Origin: Phytoseiulus persimilis
Taxonomy: Eukaryota; Arthropoda; Arachnida; Mesostigmata; Phytoseiidae
DNA length: 64,000 nt
Assembly: GCA_037576195.1 (NCBI GenBank)
Contig: CM075104.1
Span: 9,554,775 to 9,618,774 of the forward strand
Direction: 5' to 3'
The stretch's first letter is position 1, and each line of letters starts with the position of its first letter. This document shows, in pieces, positions 10,923-21,998 of this stretch. A program made the translations under genes and the position numbers. A model generated the notes under the pieces. That model made no database searches and had not been told where the DNA came from. It worked only from the letters and a program-made list of their open reading frames with translations.

Positions 10923-10961
10923 CCGACCGACCTACCGAGCGACCGACCTACCGACCGACAG
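10923..10961. repeat. GACC tetranucleotide repeat
   Basis: About nine CCGA/CCTA units with a few substitutions. This is one of several GACC/GGTC tracts in the window (7496, 19039, 62625). Confidence 0.9.
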
Positions 10962-11058
10962 CAAACGAAGCTCACGAACGCATCAATCGGACTCTTGCGA
11001 GAATAATTATTCAATCTGTCCTCCCCTAATGACTCTGTCAAGTCCACTGTGACTTCAG

Positions 11059-11360
11059 TTGGCATCACGTCCGAGACCGTATAGATTGTTCGCTCAGGAT
11101 GAGCGACAAAGGATTGTAAGTGACATCGATTGAGCATGCTCCCAACCATCCGGTTTGTCTTCCACTCGCTTTTCCAGGGCCCCGAAGCGACTCCTCCCTC
11201 ATTCGCCGTGGCTCCCCGAACGGGAACCGTGCTGCAATCGCTCCTTATCCCGCCACGGAGGCGCATTGAGCGGCGGAGGCTATCGAGAACTCAACTGAGC
11301 GAGAGACTCGCTCAAAGTCCCACTCTCAATATGCTCTATCTGTCCCGCTCCGCTTTCTGA
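11059..11360 (+). CDS. Candidate two-exon gene with 62-base intron
   Basis: A strong plus-strand donor (GTAAGTGAC, from 11116) and a strong acceptor (TTCCACTCGCTTTTCCAG, ending 11177) define a 62-base intron, a typical arthropod size. The phase-0 frame is open across the join. The upstream piece 11059-11115 (19 codons, itself preceded by TGACTTCAG) reads LASRPRPYRLFAQDERQRI. The downstream piece runs 60 codons from 11178 to a TGA, starting GPEATPPSFAVAPRTG and ending basic. Alternatively an ATG at 11099 (A at -3) reads MSDKG across the same intron in another phase and stops after 45 residues. The intron is better supported than either frame. No family recognised. The bases 11055-11060 also match an arthropod initiator (TCAGTT). 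The opposite strand has a rival acidic frame. Confidence 0.25.
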
Positions 11361-12026
11361 GCGACGGCAGTGGCAGCGCCGACCCGGGTCTTCGGTAATC
11401 CGGAAATACAAAGTGGATTACGAACGAGAGAACGACCGCTGACAGCGAATCCGAGTGAAGGTTGCTCGCCGGCCCGGAGACGAGCAGGCTGTCGAGCAAC
11501 CTTGGGAAAAATCCGCCCACTTGAACTTTCCTTTCAGGTTTCTGATCCTACGTGGACGATTCGAGGTAGATTCGATTCAACTCCATCAACGACGACTCAT
11601 CGATGGCCCTCGAAGAGTCTCCAGTGTCTTCGAATCCGGTCGTCATCGGCGGCGGCGGCGACGACAACGACGACGATAGATCGATGCGGCTACTCCCCTA
11701 CCTGGTTGTGGCGCATATTTCATATCGAGCCGATGTCGTTCACCGACGCGCCTATTCAGAGTCGACTACTGCCGCCGCCGCCGTCCGCTTTCGCGTCGTG
11801 TCAAAGCTATTGATATCGAGTCGTTCCTTCGACTTGCTAGACGATGTGACAGGTCCTGCTGTCAGGAGACAGCGGTGGCGTGCATTTGAGCTGGAGTGTT
11901 GTCCTGTAGCAGATTCCATTCCGGGTCCCAGCCACAACTGGAATGCGGCAGGACTTCCGTTTGTGGTACTTTTTGGACAACCCGCTGCGGGGCCACTACG
12001 ACTAATCTGGGGGAGCACTCCGCGCA

Positions 12027-12530
12027 TCAAACGCCCGGCAGGTCGAACAACGCGCCCGGGCAGGTTATCCCACGTGGTCTGGTTAAACGGCCGACAGGTT
12101 CACTCTCGGGCTCGAAGACCGGGAAGTCTTTAGAGCACAATGCGCAGGCGAGAGAAAGCCGTAATGTCTTTTGATCGCTCGGGTTGTTCTTTTTGTTCGA
12201 ACTTCTTCTCTTTACACCGGGTTTCCTTATTCTCGTTCGTATCCCGCTCACCCCGAACCCTCTGTCCAGAGTTCGGTGATCATGACCAGACACAACTCCA
12301 CTCACTCACCGAGCAACTACATGATTCACCTGGAACATTCAACGGAGTTGTTACGAATTCGATCTGATTCGCTTCGTCGGATAAACAGAAAGGCTATTCG
12401 ACTGCACTGCGCTTCTCGGCAGTACGTTCTCTGGTTCTCATCTGCATTCGGTGTACTGTCGAGGTTTCTATGGCACCCGAAATGCCACTTCGAACGCTCA
12501 TCCCGATGCGAACCTTCCCCGGAATTCATT
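12027..12530 (-). CDS. Candidate two-exon gene, Cys-rich basic protein
   Basis: On the minus strand a very good acceptor (GGTACCTCCTTTCCAG) precedes base 12530. An open frame begins with an ATG at 12529 (A at -3) and runs to a TTCCAG|GTGAAT donor after 12330. A 68-base intron follows (12329-12262, ending CTCTGGACAG), and a second exon 12261-12027 continues in the same phase (2) to a TGA. The joined product is 144 residues: an N-terminal half with several Cys (one pair spaced CREAQC), a Lys/Arg-rich middle (KRRSSNKKNN), then LACALCSKDF and a later Cys-Pro. LACALCSKDF resembles the first strand of a C2H2 finger, but the His pair is absent. The acceptor just before the ATG suggests an upstream exon. 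No family recognised; evidence is signals plus phase agreement. Confidence 0.3.
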
Positions 12531-12539
12531 CTGGAAAGG

Positions 12540-15500
12540 AGGTACCGGGGCGACTTCGAACCGAAAACAATCAATCAAAGCCCCGGCAGAGCGCTCCGAG
12601 GACACAGAGAGATGTGAGTGGAAGTGATGGAGTCGCCGCTGTGGAAGCGTTGGCTTTTATGTTTCGGCGCTCGACTCCATGCGGCACCGGTGGCTGTGTC
12701 AGTAGCGGCAAAACTTGATAAACTTGTCATTTGGCTTAGCAAGCTGATGCGGCAAATTTATGTGTTTATACCGTGCGCAGCCGCCGCTGGAAACAGTGGG
12801 CGTTGGTGTGTGCGAGCTCGTCTGTGTATTTACATAGAAACTCTCGTTTCCCAAACACCTTTCAGTCAGAGCCATGCTTTTAGTAGTCTCTTCGGCCGCG
12901 ATCTGAACACCTCCGGTCGAGCTAAACCACCGGGAAACGCCCGCAGGAGCGAGACCACCAGAAGCAGCAAAATTTCAGGCGTCGTTCGCTCGGTCCCGCG
13001 TTTCGTAGATCGATTCGAGCGTAACCACTTCCTTTTTGCCATTGCATCAGGCCGCATCGACTCTCGCTCGATGATCCCGCCGCCGGCTACCTGCTTCTCG
13101 TTCAGGGCGTTTCGCCGAGAGCGTCCTCGCTTTAACCCGAGCTCGACACGCCCCCTCCCCCGCGTTCGCTCCCTCCAGTATCAGCAACAGCTGACAATCT
13201 GACTTTTCGAGAGCGAAAAAACGGTCACAAGCAAACAGCAACCTGACACCGTCAACGCAAGCTCTCTCGTCGGAAGCTTTGCCGCCCTAACTGACACTTT
13301 GAGTTCGCACCCCGCCGACTCGCCCACGACGCATGGTGGTCGCTGCGCTGGTGTGCGTCGTCGCTGCGGATGTGTTCATCAGGCTCTCGAAAACGAGGGA
13401 GCCTCGGCGTCATTCATTCATACACCTACGAGCATTGTACGCGACGAGCAGCGCATGTCGTAGCTCGTCGAGGTCGATTGAGCTGGCAGTGCTTTCTCGG
13501 TGTTTGCGATGACTCCATCATCCGACACAATGGAACACTAAAACTTCGCCTAAGATCCATTATCGATGATGATGATTCTCAACCCACCCGGAATCGCTGA
13601 CGCACACCGCGGCCGGACCGGCTCAGGACTTCCTGAAACTTGCGGGAAACTCCGCACTGAGGGAGAACTCGCTTTGAAGCCACCTTGGCGGTGGCTTAAG
13701 CCCAGACCATATCCGATGAACACGGCGTTCTTCTCAATAGCGCGAACACCGGACACCGAGCGATGTCCCAAGCCCTGACCATTTGTCCCTGTATGCAAAT
13801 TTCGCAGATCGTCATACTCGAATGGCGGCGAGTGGAATTTTTTTTATCACGAGTTCGGCCTGTGTGCGTTCGTGGGTCCGGTGGAATGCGATGCCGACTT
13901 CTAATCCAGCCCAACCATGGTCGAACGAGAATTACAGAGACGGAGCGCGAGGAAAAAAAGATTAAGTAATGCGTCCACGGAGGTTTTCACACCTTGATCA
14001 GCTTCGATGGCGCGGATCGAAGAAAGCCTCGAGTGTCTCGCGGTGCTAACACCGAATAAGCCTCACTCAGATCTTGCTCATTGTGTCTCTGAGCGAACTT
14101 TCCGCTCGCAGCAATTCCGAATTTCCTGCCTCCAAAACGATCAGAGAAATGTTTTGTCAAATCGAGAGCTAATTTCGCGAGCGGCCCGATTCGGGATCCG
14201 TTCGTTTCGAGAACAGCGTCTTCTCAGAGACAAGTGTCGTAATATGAGAGGCTGACCCCATCGAAATCAATCACGCTGCGCGCGAGATCCTCCGCGTCTT
14301 TTGTTGTTTCGAGTGGGGGAACTCCGGGAGTCCGGACGACAGATTCACATGGGCACACGGCCCGAGCTCATGATGTTCATGATGATGTCGATGGGTTTCG
14401 TTCAAAGAACACACCGCGGACCCCACGCAGCAGAATTTAACCGTCCAACGAACCCACACTCCAGGGCGCCGAACACAGCCCGGCGGCCGAGCCAACCATC
14501 CATTCAGGTAGTCGGCCAGTCTGTAAAATTTCATGTTCAGCCGAATCTCGGGGCGATACTCAAGAGACCGATGGAATTTGGACAAAAGAAAAGAGACAAA
14601 AGACCTCCAGGAACTCGAGTCAAGTCTCGATACGATGAGGAACACCAGCAGCCGCCAACCGCGGCCGTCATCCCCCAAGCCGAAGATCTCTACGAGATTC
14701 CACTTTTCCCGGCGTTCCGAGAGCCAGAGGTCTGGGCTCGAGTTTTCCGCTCATTGCGGGATCGCAAACTCTGCTTATATGTGAGCTTGAATTTGTGTTC
14801 GTTGTATCGAAGGGGACACGTCGCGGGCTGGGTGTGAAGGGGAAGAGCGGCCCTAGTGTACGTTCCATTTATCGGTGTGTCAGTACAAGTGTATTATCGT
14901 GCACGCACGTGTCCCTATCAGGTGACCAACGGACCCGATGGCGTACAACAACCCAGTAAACCAGCTAGCGTGAATCCGCTAACCTCGAAAACTACAGCAA
15001 TCTCGTTTTTCTTTTTGTGGTCTATCTCTCCCGATGACTTGCTCTAACACCGTTCATGAGAGCGAGTCAGTATCATTTTGGAGTTAACCACCCTTGACGA
15101 GGAGGACGAGCTCAAAAAAAAAACATCATCGCCTGCCCTTCCACGAACCGACGTCATTCGGTGTCTCTCGCCCGAGCCACGCGTTCCAAAGTTCCAGATG
15201 CTCTGAGCCCACTGAGCTGGTTGAGAATCGTGGATCGGAGCTATTTGTGTTCGACCGGAATTTCGCATCAGGTGCGACGTATCGCAGCTCATGAAAAAAC
15301 AACGTGTCATGAAGTTAGGCGGCTATTGTCGCAACTTCCGCAAGATGATCCGAGTCTGATTGGGGCGATTACGCCCCCGAAGTGTGGAGCTTTTCTCTGC
15401 TCTGAAAATGAAGAGACAGCTGCGAAACGAGCTCTCTGATCATCCACCACTCGCTTCGACGCCACTCGAGCTACTCGGCAGACGGCGAGGCAGGCATTCA

Positions 15501-18500
15501 GGCAAGCCAGGAGACGAGCACAGGAGAGGGCTGAACGGAGAGGGTGTCCAGTCCCCTCCTCCAGTCGGAGCACATGTGTTCAATGCATCGTCAGTTGCCG
15601 CTTGGATTTCGTCGGGAGACTACGTGACAGCTTTTTCTAATCTGCGCGAACTTTCTTACCACTCGCGGCCGATACTCACCTCAGGACATCTCGACTCGCC
15701 CGGAATCAATTACTGTGTGTGATTTCTCGTGGTGGATTGCATGTGTGAATTGATTGTTCTCCTACCGGATAAGTGCTTACGCTCATTTGGATTACGTTCT
15801 GCTGGGAAATAGAAACTTGGAAAAAGATCAATTCGTCCGGGCGTGCATTCTCACGAAAAGTTTCTCGGAGTACAGCCTTCAAGAAGCTCCACTCGAGCGT
15901 CATCATCACTAGAGGTGAGGAAGTCGAAGACTGGACAACTGTTCTCGATGAGAAAAGAAACCGCTCCGAGACATCACAAGCCTCCCCTCGGTGATTCCTG
16001 GGCCTCGATATGGGGGAGGGGGATCGGGTGGGGGGCAACGGTCATTCCGGCCATCGCACGAGATTTTCCCGCGAATAGATGCGAGGGAACATTCCCCCGA
16101 GTGTGGGACGGAAACGACTACAACGAATGCGAAGTAACAACGAGTGTTCGGAATGAACAACCGTTTTTCGGTTGGCGCCCCGACTCTGCCCGGGTTGTCG
16201 CCGGCGCGGGCGGCGGCTGGGATCGCAAATGCGGGAAAAAAAAAAAAACTTCTGCTCGCACCTTTGGGCGAATGCTCGCAGCCTTGTCAAAGAGTTTGGG
16301 CCCGCAGTGTGAGTCCAGCCTGCGGTCCCTGAGGACCGCTGAACGAGTCCCTGTTCCACTACTTTCGGCGCAAGATAGGGGCGCCGTCGAGGGCGAGCTT
16401 GGGTGAAGCAGAGTTTTCCCAATCGAAAACGTTCAACTTTTTCTCCCTGCTCGCCGAACCGGTATCCGTCGACCGACCGCTCGCTCGGCCGCCCGCCCCT
16501 CTGACCGTTCTCCTGCCTCAGGAGGAGATCGCTCAAATTGTGGCGCAATAACGATAAAGCGCAGAACTTGTTCAGACGACGAGGTGATCCTCGGCGGCTG
16601 ACTCGCTTGCGTGTTCCTGCTCCACAGAGGAGGGAAAGGCAGCGAAGCGAAATAGGCTCGGCCTTGTTGCATGCGAACCCCATAAGAGTACAATGTGTCG
16701 GTTCGCAACTATCGATAGACTCTCCTCCCTCGTGATTGGCGATCAATTTTGCCTGGCTGCCTCTTGTTCTCCTTTCTGATTGCCCCCTTCGTTTCGGGAC
16801 GGTGCCCCAGTATTGCATGTTGCGTGAGCTACAGCCCTGTACGAAGTGCTAGCATCGAGATGCTGTCACATCCACGCAACAGCGTATTAAAAAAGTTCCC
16901 CCGAAGTGCTTCGAAATTCCTAATGAATGCCCTGCAGATGACCGTTGTCAGTCTCGCGGGGAAGTCGCAATTTGAATTCAGGAGGCGTTTCATTCAGGAA
17001 CTCGGTCGGTCGGACTGTGCGTCACTCGAGGGCCTGCCGGGTCACCACGCCATCGGAGCTAGTGTGCAAAGCGATAATCTTGCGGGATACCACTAAGAGC
17101 GTACTCTCGAAAATTGCATCCACAAAGCGCGGAAGAGGGGCCCGCCAACAATCCCCGCGGAACGATCGGAAAACGTTCTCTATCCGAATTGAAATCGTGC
17201 CAGATTCAGACGCCCATGACCCAGCCCAGAACCCCTCCTTTTCTGGTTACCCGCCAAACGAAGCTCCAAATGAACTCTGTGTTGTTTCGAGGACCCAATG
17301 CCACACTCGCGCACTGAGTGAATGAGTAGTCTCGTGCGCGCATGCACTTCTGGGAGTGTTTCGGGGACCCGGACGCGACCGGAAAGGAGGGAAGCAAAAT
17401 GATCACGGATAGATCAAGTGCATCATCGGGGAGGTTCTCCGTCGTCCCGAGTTTCGTATGGGGGATAACTTCTGCTCCGGAATTCGAGGAAAATCCGAGC
17501 TCGATTAACGATCGCAGTATGCCTCAAACGACGGATGCTCGTCTCGTTCGCCACGCATGACTGTCCCGGGGGTCGGATAAACTCGAGCTTGGGGCTGCGG
17601 ATCAAGGGGGAGCGCTAACGGATATGTTTTCTCCGTGCATACGAGGAAAGTTCACCGAAGGTCGCACTCCTGGCGAGGGAGAACCGCGAGTTCAGAGTCG
17701 TTTGCCGTGACTCCATGAGCGTCGTTCTTTTCCACTTTTCTTCCCCGGGCTGTTGCTGCCGCCGCCGCCAGGTGCTCTGCTGGCTTTGAATGGAAATGGT
17801 GTTGCTCATTTGCGAAGCGAGTGTGTCTCCCTGAGTTTGGCCTTACGGGCGGGTGGGCGGACGGGCAAACGGACCGCCGGCAAAGCGAAAAGGAGGCCGT
17901 GAAGGAGGTGGGAGGGTGGATCGCAGCCCTGAGAGGGCTTTGTGATTCTCCTTAGTTATTCAGCCTCACTCAGGAGGGCAGTCGGCGGCGCTGCCACTGG
18001 CAAGCTACCTGGATGCTTTCGGGCGAACGTTTCCACCGGGACAACACTGTCGCTTTCGCTCGCTGCTCCAAGGACAAACAGGGTAATGAAGGGACCTGCT
18101 GAAGATGTTCGAACGCTCCCCGATTGCTCGATGAGGATGCCCCGACGAGAGCACTGAGCGCGGCAGCCAACGTCTCCATCAGCATGTGTTCATTTTTTCC
18201 GTTTCTCTGCCGGAGGGGCGAAGTGACAAACCCAGAACGCCATTAGCGGTAAGTGATTCGGAGCAAAAACGAAATAGATTTTGTGGAATGACTTTGCACT
18301 TCTGAGCAATCAAGGGAGCCGGCGAGCGACTCATCGGCCAGCAGCGTTTCCACGGCTTCTGCTGTTCGCGCGGGTTCTGTTCTGACGACGACCGCATTGT
18401 CTACATAGCTCAGCATCGTCATGGCACCTCCTCCTGATTCGCGGCAGGCAGAACGACGAACCAGTGAACCATCATCTCTGTCACTCTACGAATGATTCAC
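12540..18500. other. No confident gene
   Basis: Long frames exist on both strands (for example minus 16818-16042 and plus 14301-14837) but overlap each other, usually lack ATG starts and have background composition. A near-perfect minus-strand donor (CTGAG|GTGAGTATC, complement of 15674-15682) has stops in all three frames within about 40 bases upstream, so if used it would end a non-coding 5' exon. No repeats beyond an A12 run. Confidence 0.4.
16236..16247. repeat. A12 homopolymer
   Basis: Twelve consecutive A with no upstream transposon body or target-site duplication that I can see, so not an obvious retroposon tail. Confidence 0.9.
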
Positions 18501-18519
18501 AGCTGGAACCACCACGACT

Positions 18520-18765
18520 ATGTTAAACAGCTTCCTCGTGCTATACATTACGATTCGACTTCAATTGCTTCGAATGACCGGCGCTTCGAAGCCCCATTTT
18601 CGCGTTAAATCATCGCGATTTCGGATCGGATGGAACAGCGAAAGGCATTTCGGTCCTTATGGTGCCTTCGGCCGCGGATGGGAGCGCGCCTGCAACCAAA
18701 GCGAGTTTTCGCAGCAACAGTTTTCGCTCAATGAAATCGCCGCGAGCCCTGAGTCGCTGGGTTGA
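18520..18765 (+). CDS. ATG ORF, 81 residues, possibly secreted
   Basis: ATG with A at -3. The N-terminus MLNSFLVLYITIRLQLLRM is hydrophobic but broken by two Arg, so it is a poor signal peptide. The body contains RHFGPYGAFGRGW and a Gln/Ser-rich end. There are no dibasic sites of the KR type and no splice signals that I can place. Unknown; could be chance. Confidence 0.13.
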   Translation: MLNSFLVLYITIRLQLLRMTGASKPHFRVKSSRFRIGWNSERHFGPYGAFGRGWERACNQSEFSQQQFSLNEIAASPESLG

Positions 18766-19038
18766 CCACCGGAGATGAATGCATTCTGGAGCGCTATTGA
18801 ACGCGAAAAAAAAAACAAGCTCAAGCGTTTGAGTCGACACGAGCTCCAAACGCTCAGCTCTGCCGTCTTCCTAAGTCACTCACTATCCTCCTCGCTCTAC
18901 TTGGAGCAAGTAAATAGTTTGTTGGTGCGGTTTTCGGTGTTTGATGTGCGGACGACACGACATTGTAACGCCTCGACCGAGGAAAAAGACGTATCTCAGT
19001 CAGTGGAGCAGCCGAACAGCTATCTCAGTCACTCAGTT

Positions 19039-19054
19039 GGTCGGTCGGTCGGTC
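19039..19054. repeat. (GGTC)4 tetranucleotide repeat
   Basis: Four perfect GGTC units, the complement of the GACC motif seen at 7496 and 10923. Confidence 0.9.
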
Positions 19055-20357
19055 GAGAAGTCAACTGTAAGAGAAATTCGTAAACGACTTCCAACCGATC
19101 TGTTCGGAGGTGACGAAAGAGACCGACTGTTGCCTGAAGAGAGTGAGCCCCAAACAAGCGTCAGCACCTAAATCGCTGGCCAGCTGACGCTGGCCCGCCC
19201 TCCGGACCTCGCCCGCTCCTTTCTGGCTCGCGCCCAAACTCTGTTTCTCACTGGATTCAGTAGCTAACTCGGCGCAGATCTGGATCATCGGTTTCATCAA
19301 GCTCAGCATGTCCTCAACTTGTCGCGATGGACGTTAGCTATCCTCGCGATCAGCTGACCGATATCTCTCTTCGCTAAGACGGGCCTTGATGGATGACTAT
19401 GAGTGGCGTCGACGACTTGATAAAGCCGACGTCTCATTCGGGGTCCTGGGCTTTACATAACGTTTACGACGAAACGCCTTCCTCGCCGTTTTCCGATCCG
19501 AACCTCTCGTCGTCGTCTGTTCCCTCGAGCGACCGAGCGGTGCGGGCCAGGTTCGACCAGATCGTCCACGGGCTGGCAACTCTGATTTGACAAACTGTTT
19601 TACGACAGTGCGAAAGCCGCAATAGAGCCATGCCAGAGATGCTAAACACACCTCCATCGATAAGGAGTGCGCGCAGCGGCGGCGGCCGTTGTAAATTACC
19701 GCTCGTAGTCGCCAGTGAACAAGTTGTATGACACGAACGCACACGCTTTGGTGTCGGCGGCACAGCCAAACTGATCCGCCGTCAAGCGCTCTTTGATCTG
19801 TGATGACGGAAACGTTCTCATCCTGAATTGAAAACTCGTCGAACGGCGGCCCCTGCCGTCAGCTCTGAGGAGGTCGCCGAATCTCCTAAACAAACTCTGC
19901 AGCCAACGGGACTCCTGTTGCGATTCGCTGCGAAACGAATCCTCGCCGTGAGTCGGAATATCCCACCAAGGACTGGGCGACTCTCCGGCGCATTCGTTCG
20001 TTTGTTCGGGCCCCGTTCCTCCGAACGAGCCGTTCTCGGGGACCGATCTCTACATACAGCCCGTTCGATCTTCGTCCGAGCGGCCATATCCGGCTTCGAG
20101 GTGAACGCTGTCAAATTGTGCAAGTCAGCACAACTGGTGTCCTACATGGGCGGCACCGTCGTCGTTGCCACCTCAACGTTCAGCGGTGCGTTTAGGTGCT
20201 GGACTACACGCTCTGTGTCCATCACAGTTCTTGTTTACTTGCCATACATCGCGCCGTCGTAACACCAAGAGGATCGGCAGCACGACGGCTAGACAGACAC
20301 ATGGGCACACAATATGCTCCTGTCAGCCCGTTCCCTTCCGCCTCTCCGCGCTGATTC

Positions 20358-20374
20358 CTCTCTCTCTCTCTCTC
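20358..20374. repeat. (CT)n microsatellite
   Basis: About eight CT units directly before a protein-like plus-strand stretch (LSEEQKEIIQADYDFF). It could act as the pyrimidine tract of a 3' splice site ending GGAACAG, but no matching donor pair was found and the frame stops after about 30 residues. Confidence 0.85.
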
Positions 20375-20689
20375 GGAGGAACAGAAGGAGATAATTCAGG
20401 CCGACTATGATTTCTTCAAACAGATTTTCTCGGCTTGGAAGAGGCCTTCGAGAGGCAGCCCCAGATGACCAGAGGGAACTTTCAATCAGTGTTGTGTATC
20501 TTCCTCGGAGGGTACTACTGGCACTCCCTCCCATACCATAGAGAACGGTCGCGACCTCTGCTAGTCCCGCTGCGTCGGATAGGGGCCTAGAGGGCTCGCG
20601 GTCGGAGATCTCTCAATTCACCTTATTCGGCTCTGAACGTTTCCCACAAACAGCTGATCTGGAACGGACGGCGGGTCGCCGGAAGTTGA

Positions 20690-21244
20690 GCATTCCCCGA
20701 AACACAGGTACATCGGGCTGGCGTCGGATGGCGGAGGGGATCTCCTGAGGCAGGAGGGGTAAGTCCTTCGAACGCGGGAGCTTCACGTATCTGACCTGCT
20801 TTATCTCAGGCGGAAAAGGTCTCCCAGGTCGGCCGAGGGCGGCACGGACAGATTATTATCGATGCGCCGACTGGCCATCGTGACGAACTGGAGCTTCGAA
20901 AGAGAACGCAGCGCGGGAATATCACCCCAAGTCAGTTTCTAGTTTTCGCCGCCCATCCTCGATCATGCTTACTGAAATCAAGTTTTGGAGAGGCTGATTC
21001 GATTGGACCCCCAACGGAGTTTGCTGCCGAGTGTCCCGATTCCCGCGTAACTACGCTCCAACGGAGACGCACCGAACGCGGCTCAGACGAGATACGCTCT
21101 GCACGGCTACAGGACGAAAGTGGGTTCGACCTCCAAGTCATCGATTACAAGCTCCATGCGAGCCCCGGATTGTGCCGCTATTCACGTAAGCCAATCTCGG
21201 AGCAAACAAACTTCGCAACTATATCGAATTCAGATTCATTCTGA
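20690..21244 (+). CDS. Candidate exons around a 51-base intron
   Basis: The bases 20759-20809 look like a complete minimal intron: donor GTAAGT, a branch-like CTGAC, a pyrimidine run and CTCAG. From the acceptor, a phase-0 frame with no ATG is open for 144 codons to a TGA at 21244. It has balanced composition (for example QIIIDAPTGHRDELELRKR and FDLQVIDYKLH). The absence of any ATG fits an internal or terminal exon. In the same phase the upstream side is open for 23 codons from 20690. A second phase also joins, giving YIGLASDGGGDLLRQEG before the intron and 43 codons after it, to a TAG at 20942. A GTAAGCC donor at 21185 could end the exon earlier. The minus strand here has a rival LRR-like frame. 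No family recognised; the intron is the best-supported part. Confidence 0.3.
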
Positions 21245-21852
21245 AATGCGAAATCGGGCCGAGGTACGTCAACATGTTGACGAGTCTGGCAGACAGAACA
21301 ATGACAGTCGACTCGATATCCGAGGAGAGGTCTCAATTTCACGAATCTGGATATTCGAAAATTCCGTGATGAATCACTCGGTCGCGCAGTGGAGAAGCTC
21401 TCTCCGGTTCATCGATTGCGATGGCGGACGAATCGGTTACGGATTTTTCTCGAGAGATGCCGTTCGGCCATCTGCTCGCGCGACGAATCAACGACACATG
21501 GCCCTCCAACATATTGTGTAAAGTCTTCGGTCGGCTCCCTCTCATCTCACGCTGCTCGTTCATGTGAGTTGCCCTGATGATTGATTCTGACAGCGACTTC
21601 CTTGCGACAGTTTCGCAACAGCGACCTACGAGTCGCTGAACGGTTGTTGCCTTATCTCCGGTAGAGCAGTTGGCCCCGACGAGTGACTGCTCGTGGCGCT
21701 GATGACTTGGAAGCGAAGTTGATGTCGCCGAAGCGCTCGACGTCATGTTATGTGAAAACACGTGAAACGGTGCCCCCTAACCGAGCTAAACACCGGTTTC
21801 GGACGAAACGCCCCCCTGTTTGCCGCTAAGGAGGTCGATTATCACTTCAGCT

Positions 21853-21870
21853 GAGCGAGCGAGCGAGCGA
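21853..21870. repeat. (GAGC)n tetranucleotide repeat
   Basis: Four to five GAGC units. Similar short GAGC/GCGA runs recur elsewhere in the window. Confidence 0.8.
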
Positions 21871-21983
21871 ACATCCAGCCATTCGACCGAGTCAACCAGA
21901 GACCGTACGAGACGCTTCACTGCACCGGAGACCACCGGCGACGAAGTCCTCGGGGGTTGATCGCGGCCGCACGGGAGGATTGT

Positions 21984-21998
21984 GCCGGCCGGCCGGCC
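21984..21998. repeat. (GCCG)n short repeat
   Basis: CCGG/GGCC units followed by CTAG; see the mirror-image tract at 10488-10502. Confidence 0.8.

Larger units (their letters stand above)
6876..11000. other. No confident gene; simple repeats only
   Basis: Open frames on both strands here are short, mostly without ATG, and Arg/Ser-rich. A minus-strand frame at 9647-9360 has a more ordinary composition but no splice or start support. A minus-strand frame around 10236-10003 is acidic and protein-like but runs straight into the C/G homopolymer at 10027. I see no RNA gene or mobile element. Confidence 0.45.

Noticed and set aside
15674-15690. A near-consensus minus-strand splice donor, CTGAG|GTGAGTATC.
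   Set aside because: All three frames upstream stop within about 40 bases. It could only end a non-coding exon, for which there is no other evidence.
16042-16818. A 258-codon minus-strand frame.
   Set aside because: It reads through an A12 run as poly-Phe, is Arg/Ser-rich throughout, and overlaps several plus-strand frames.
20630-20980. A minus-strand frame resembling leucine-rich repeats (EIKQVRYVKLPRSKDLPLLP).
   Set aside because: It holds no full LRR consensus and would need a frame change in the middle, while the plus strand over the same bases has a complete minimal intron. I kept the plus-strand model but note the rival.
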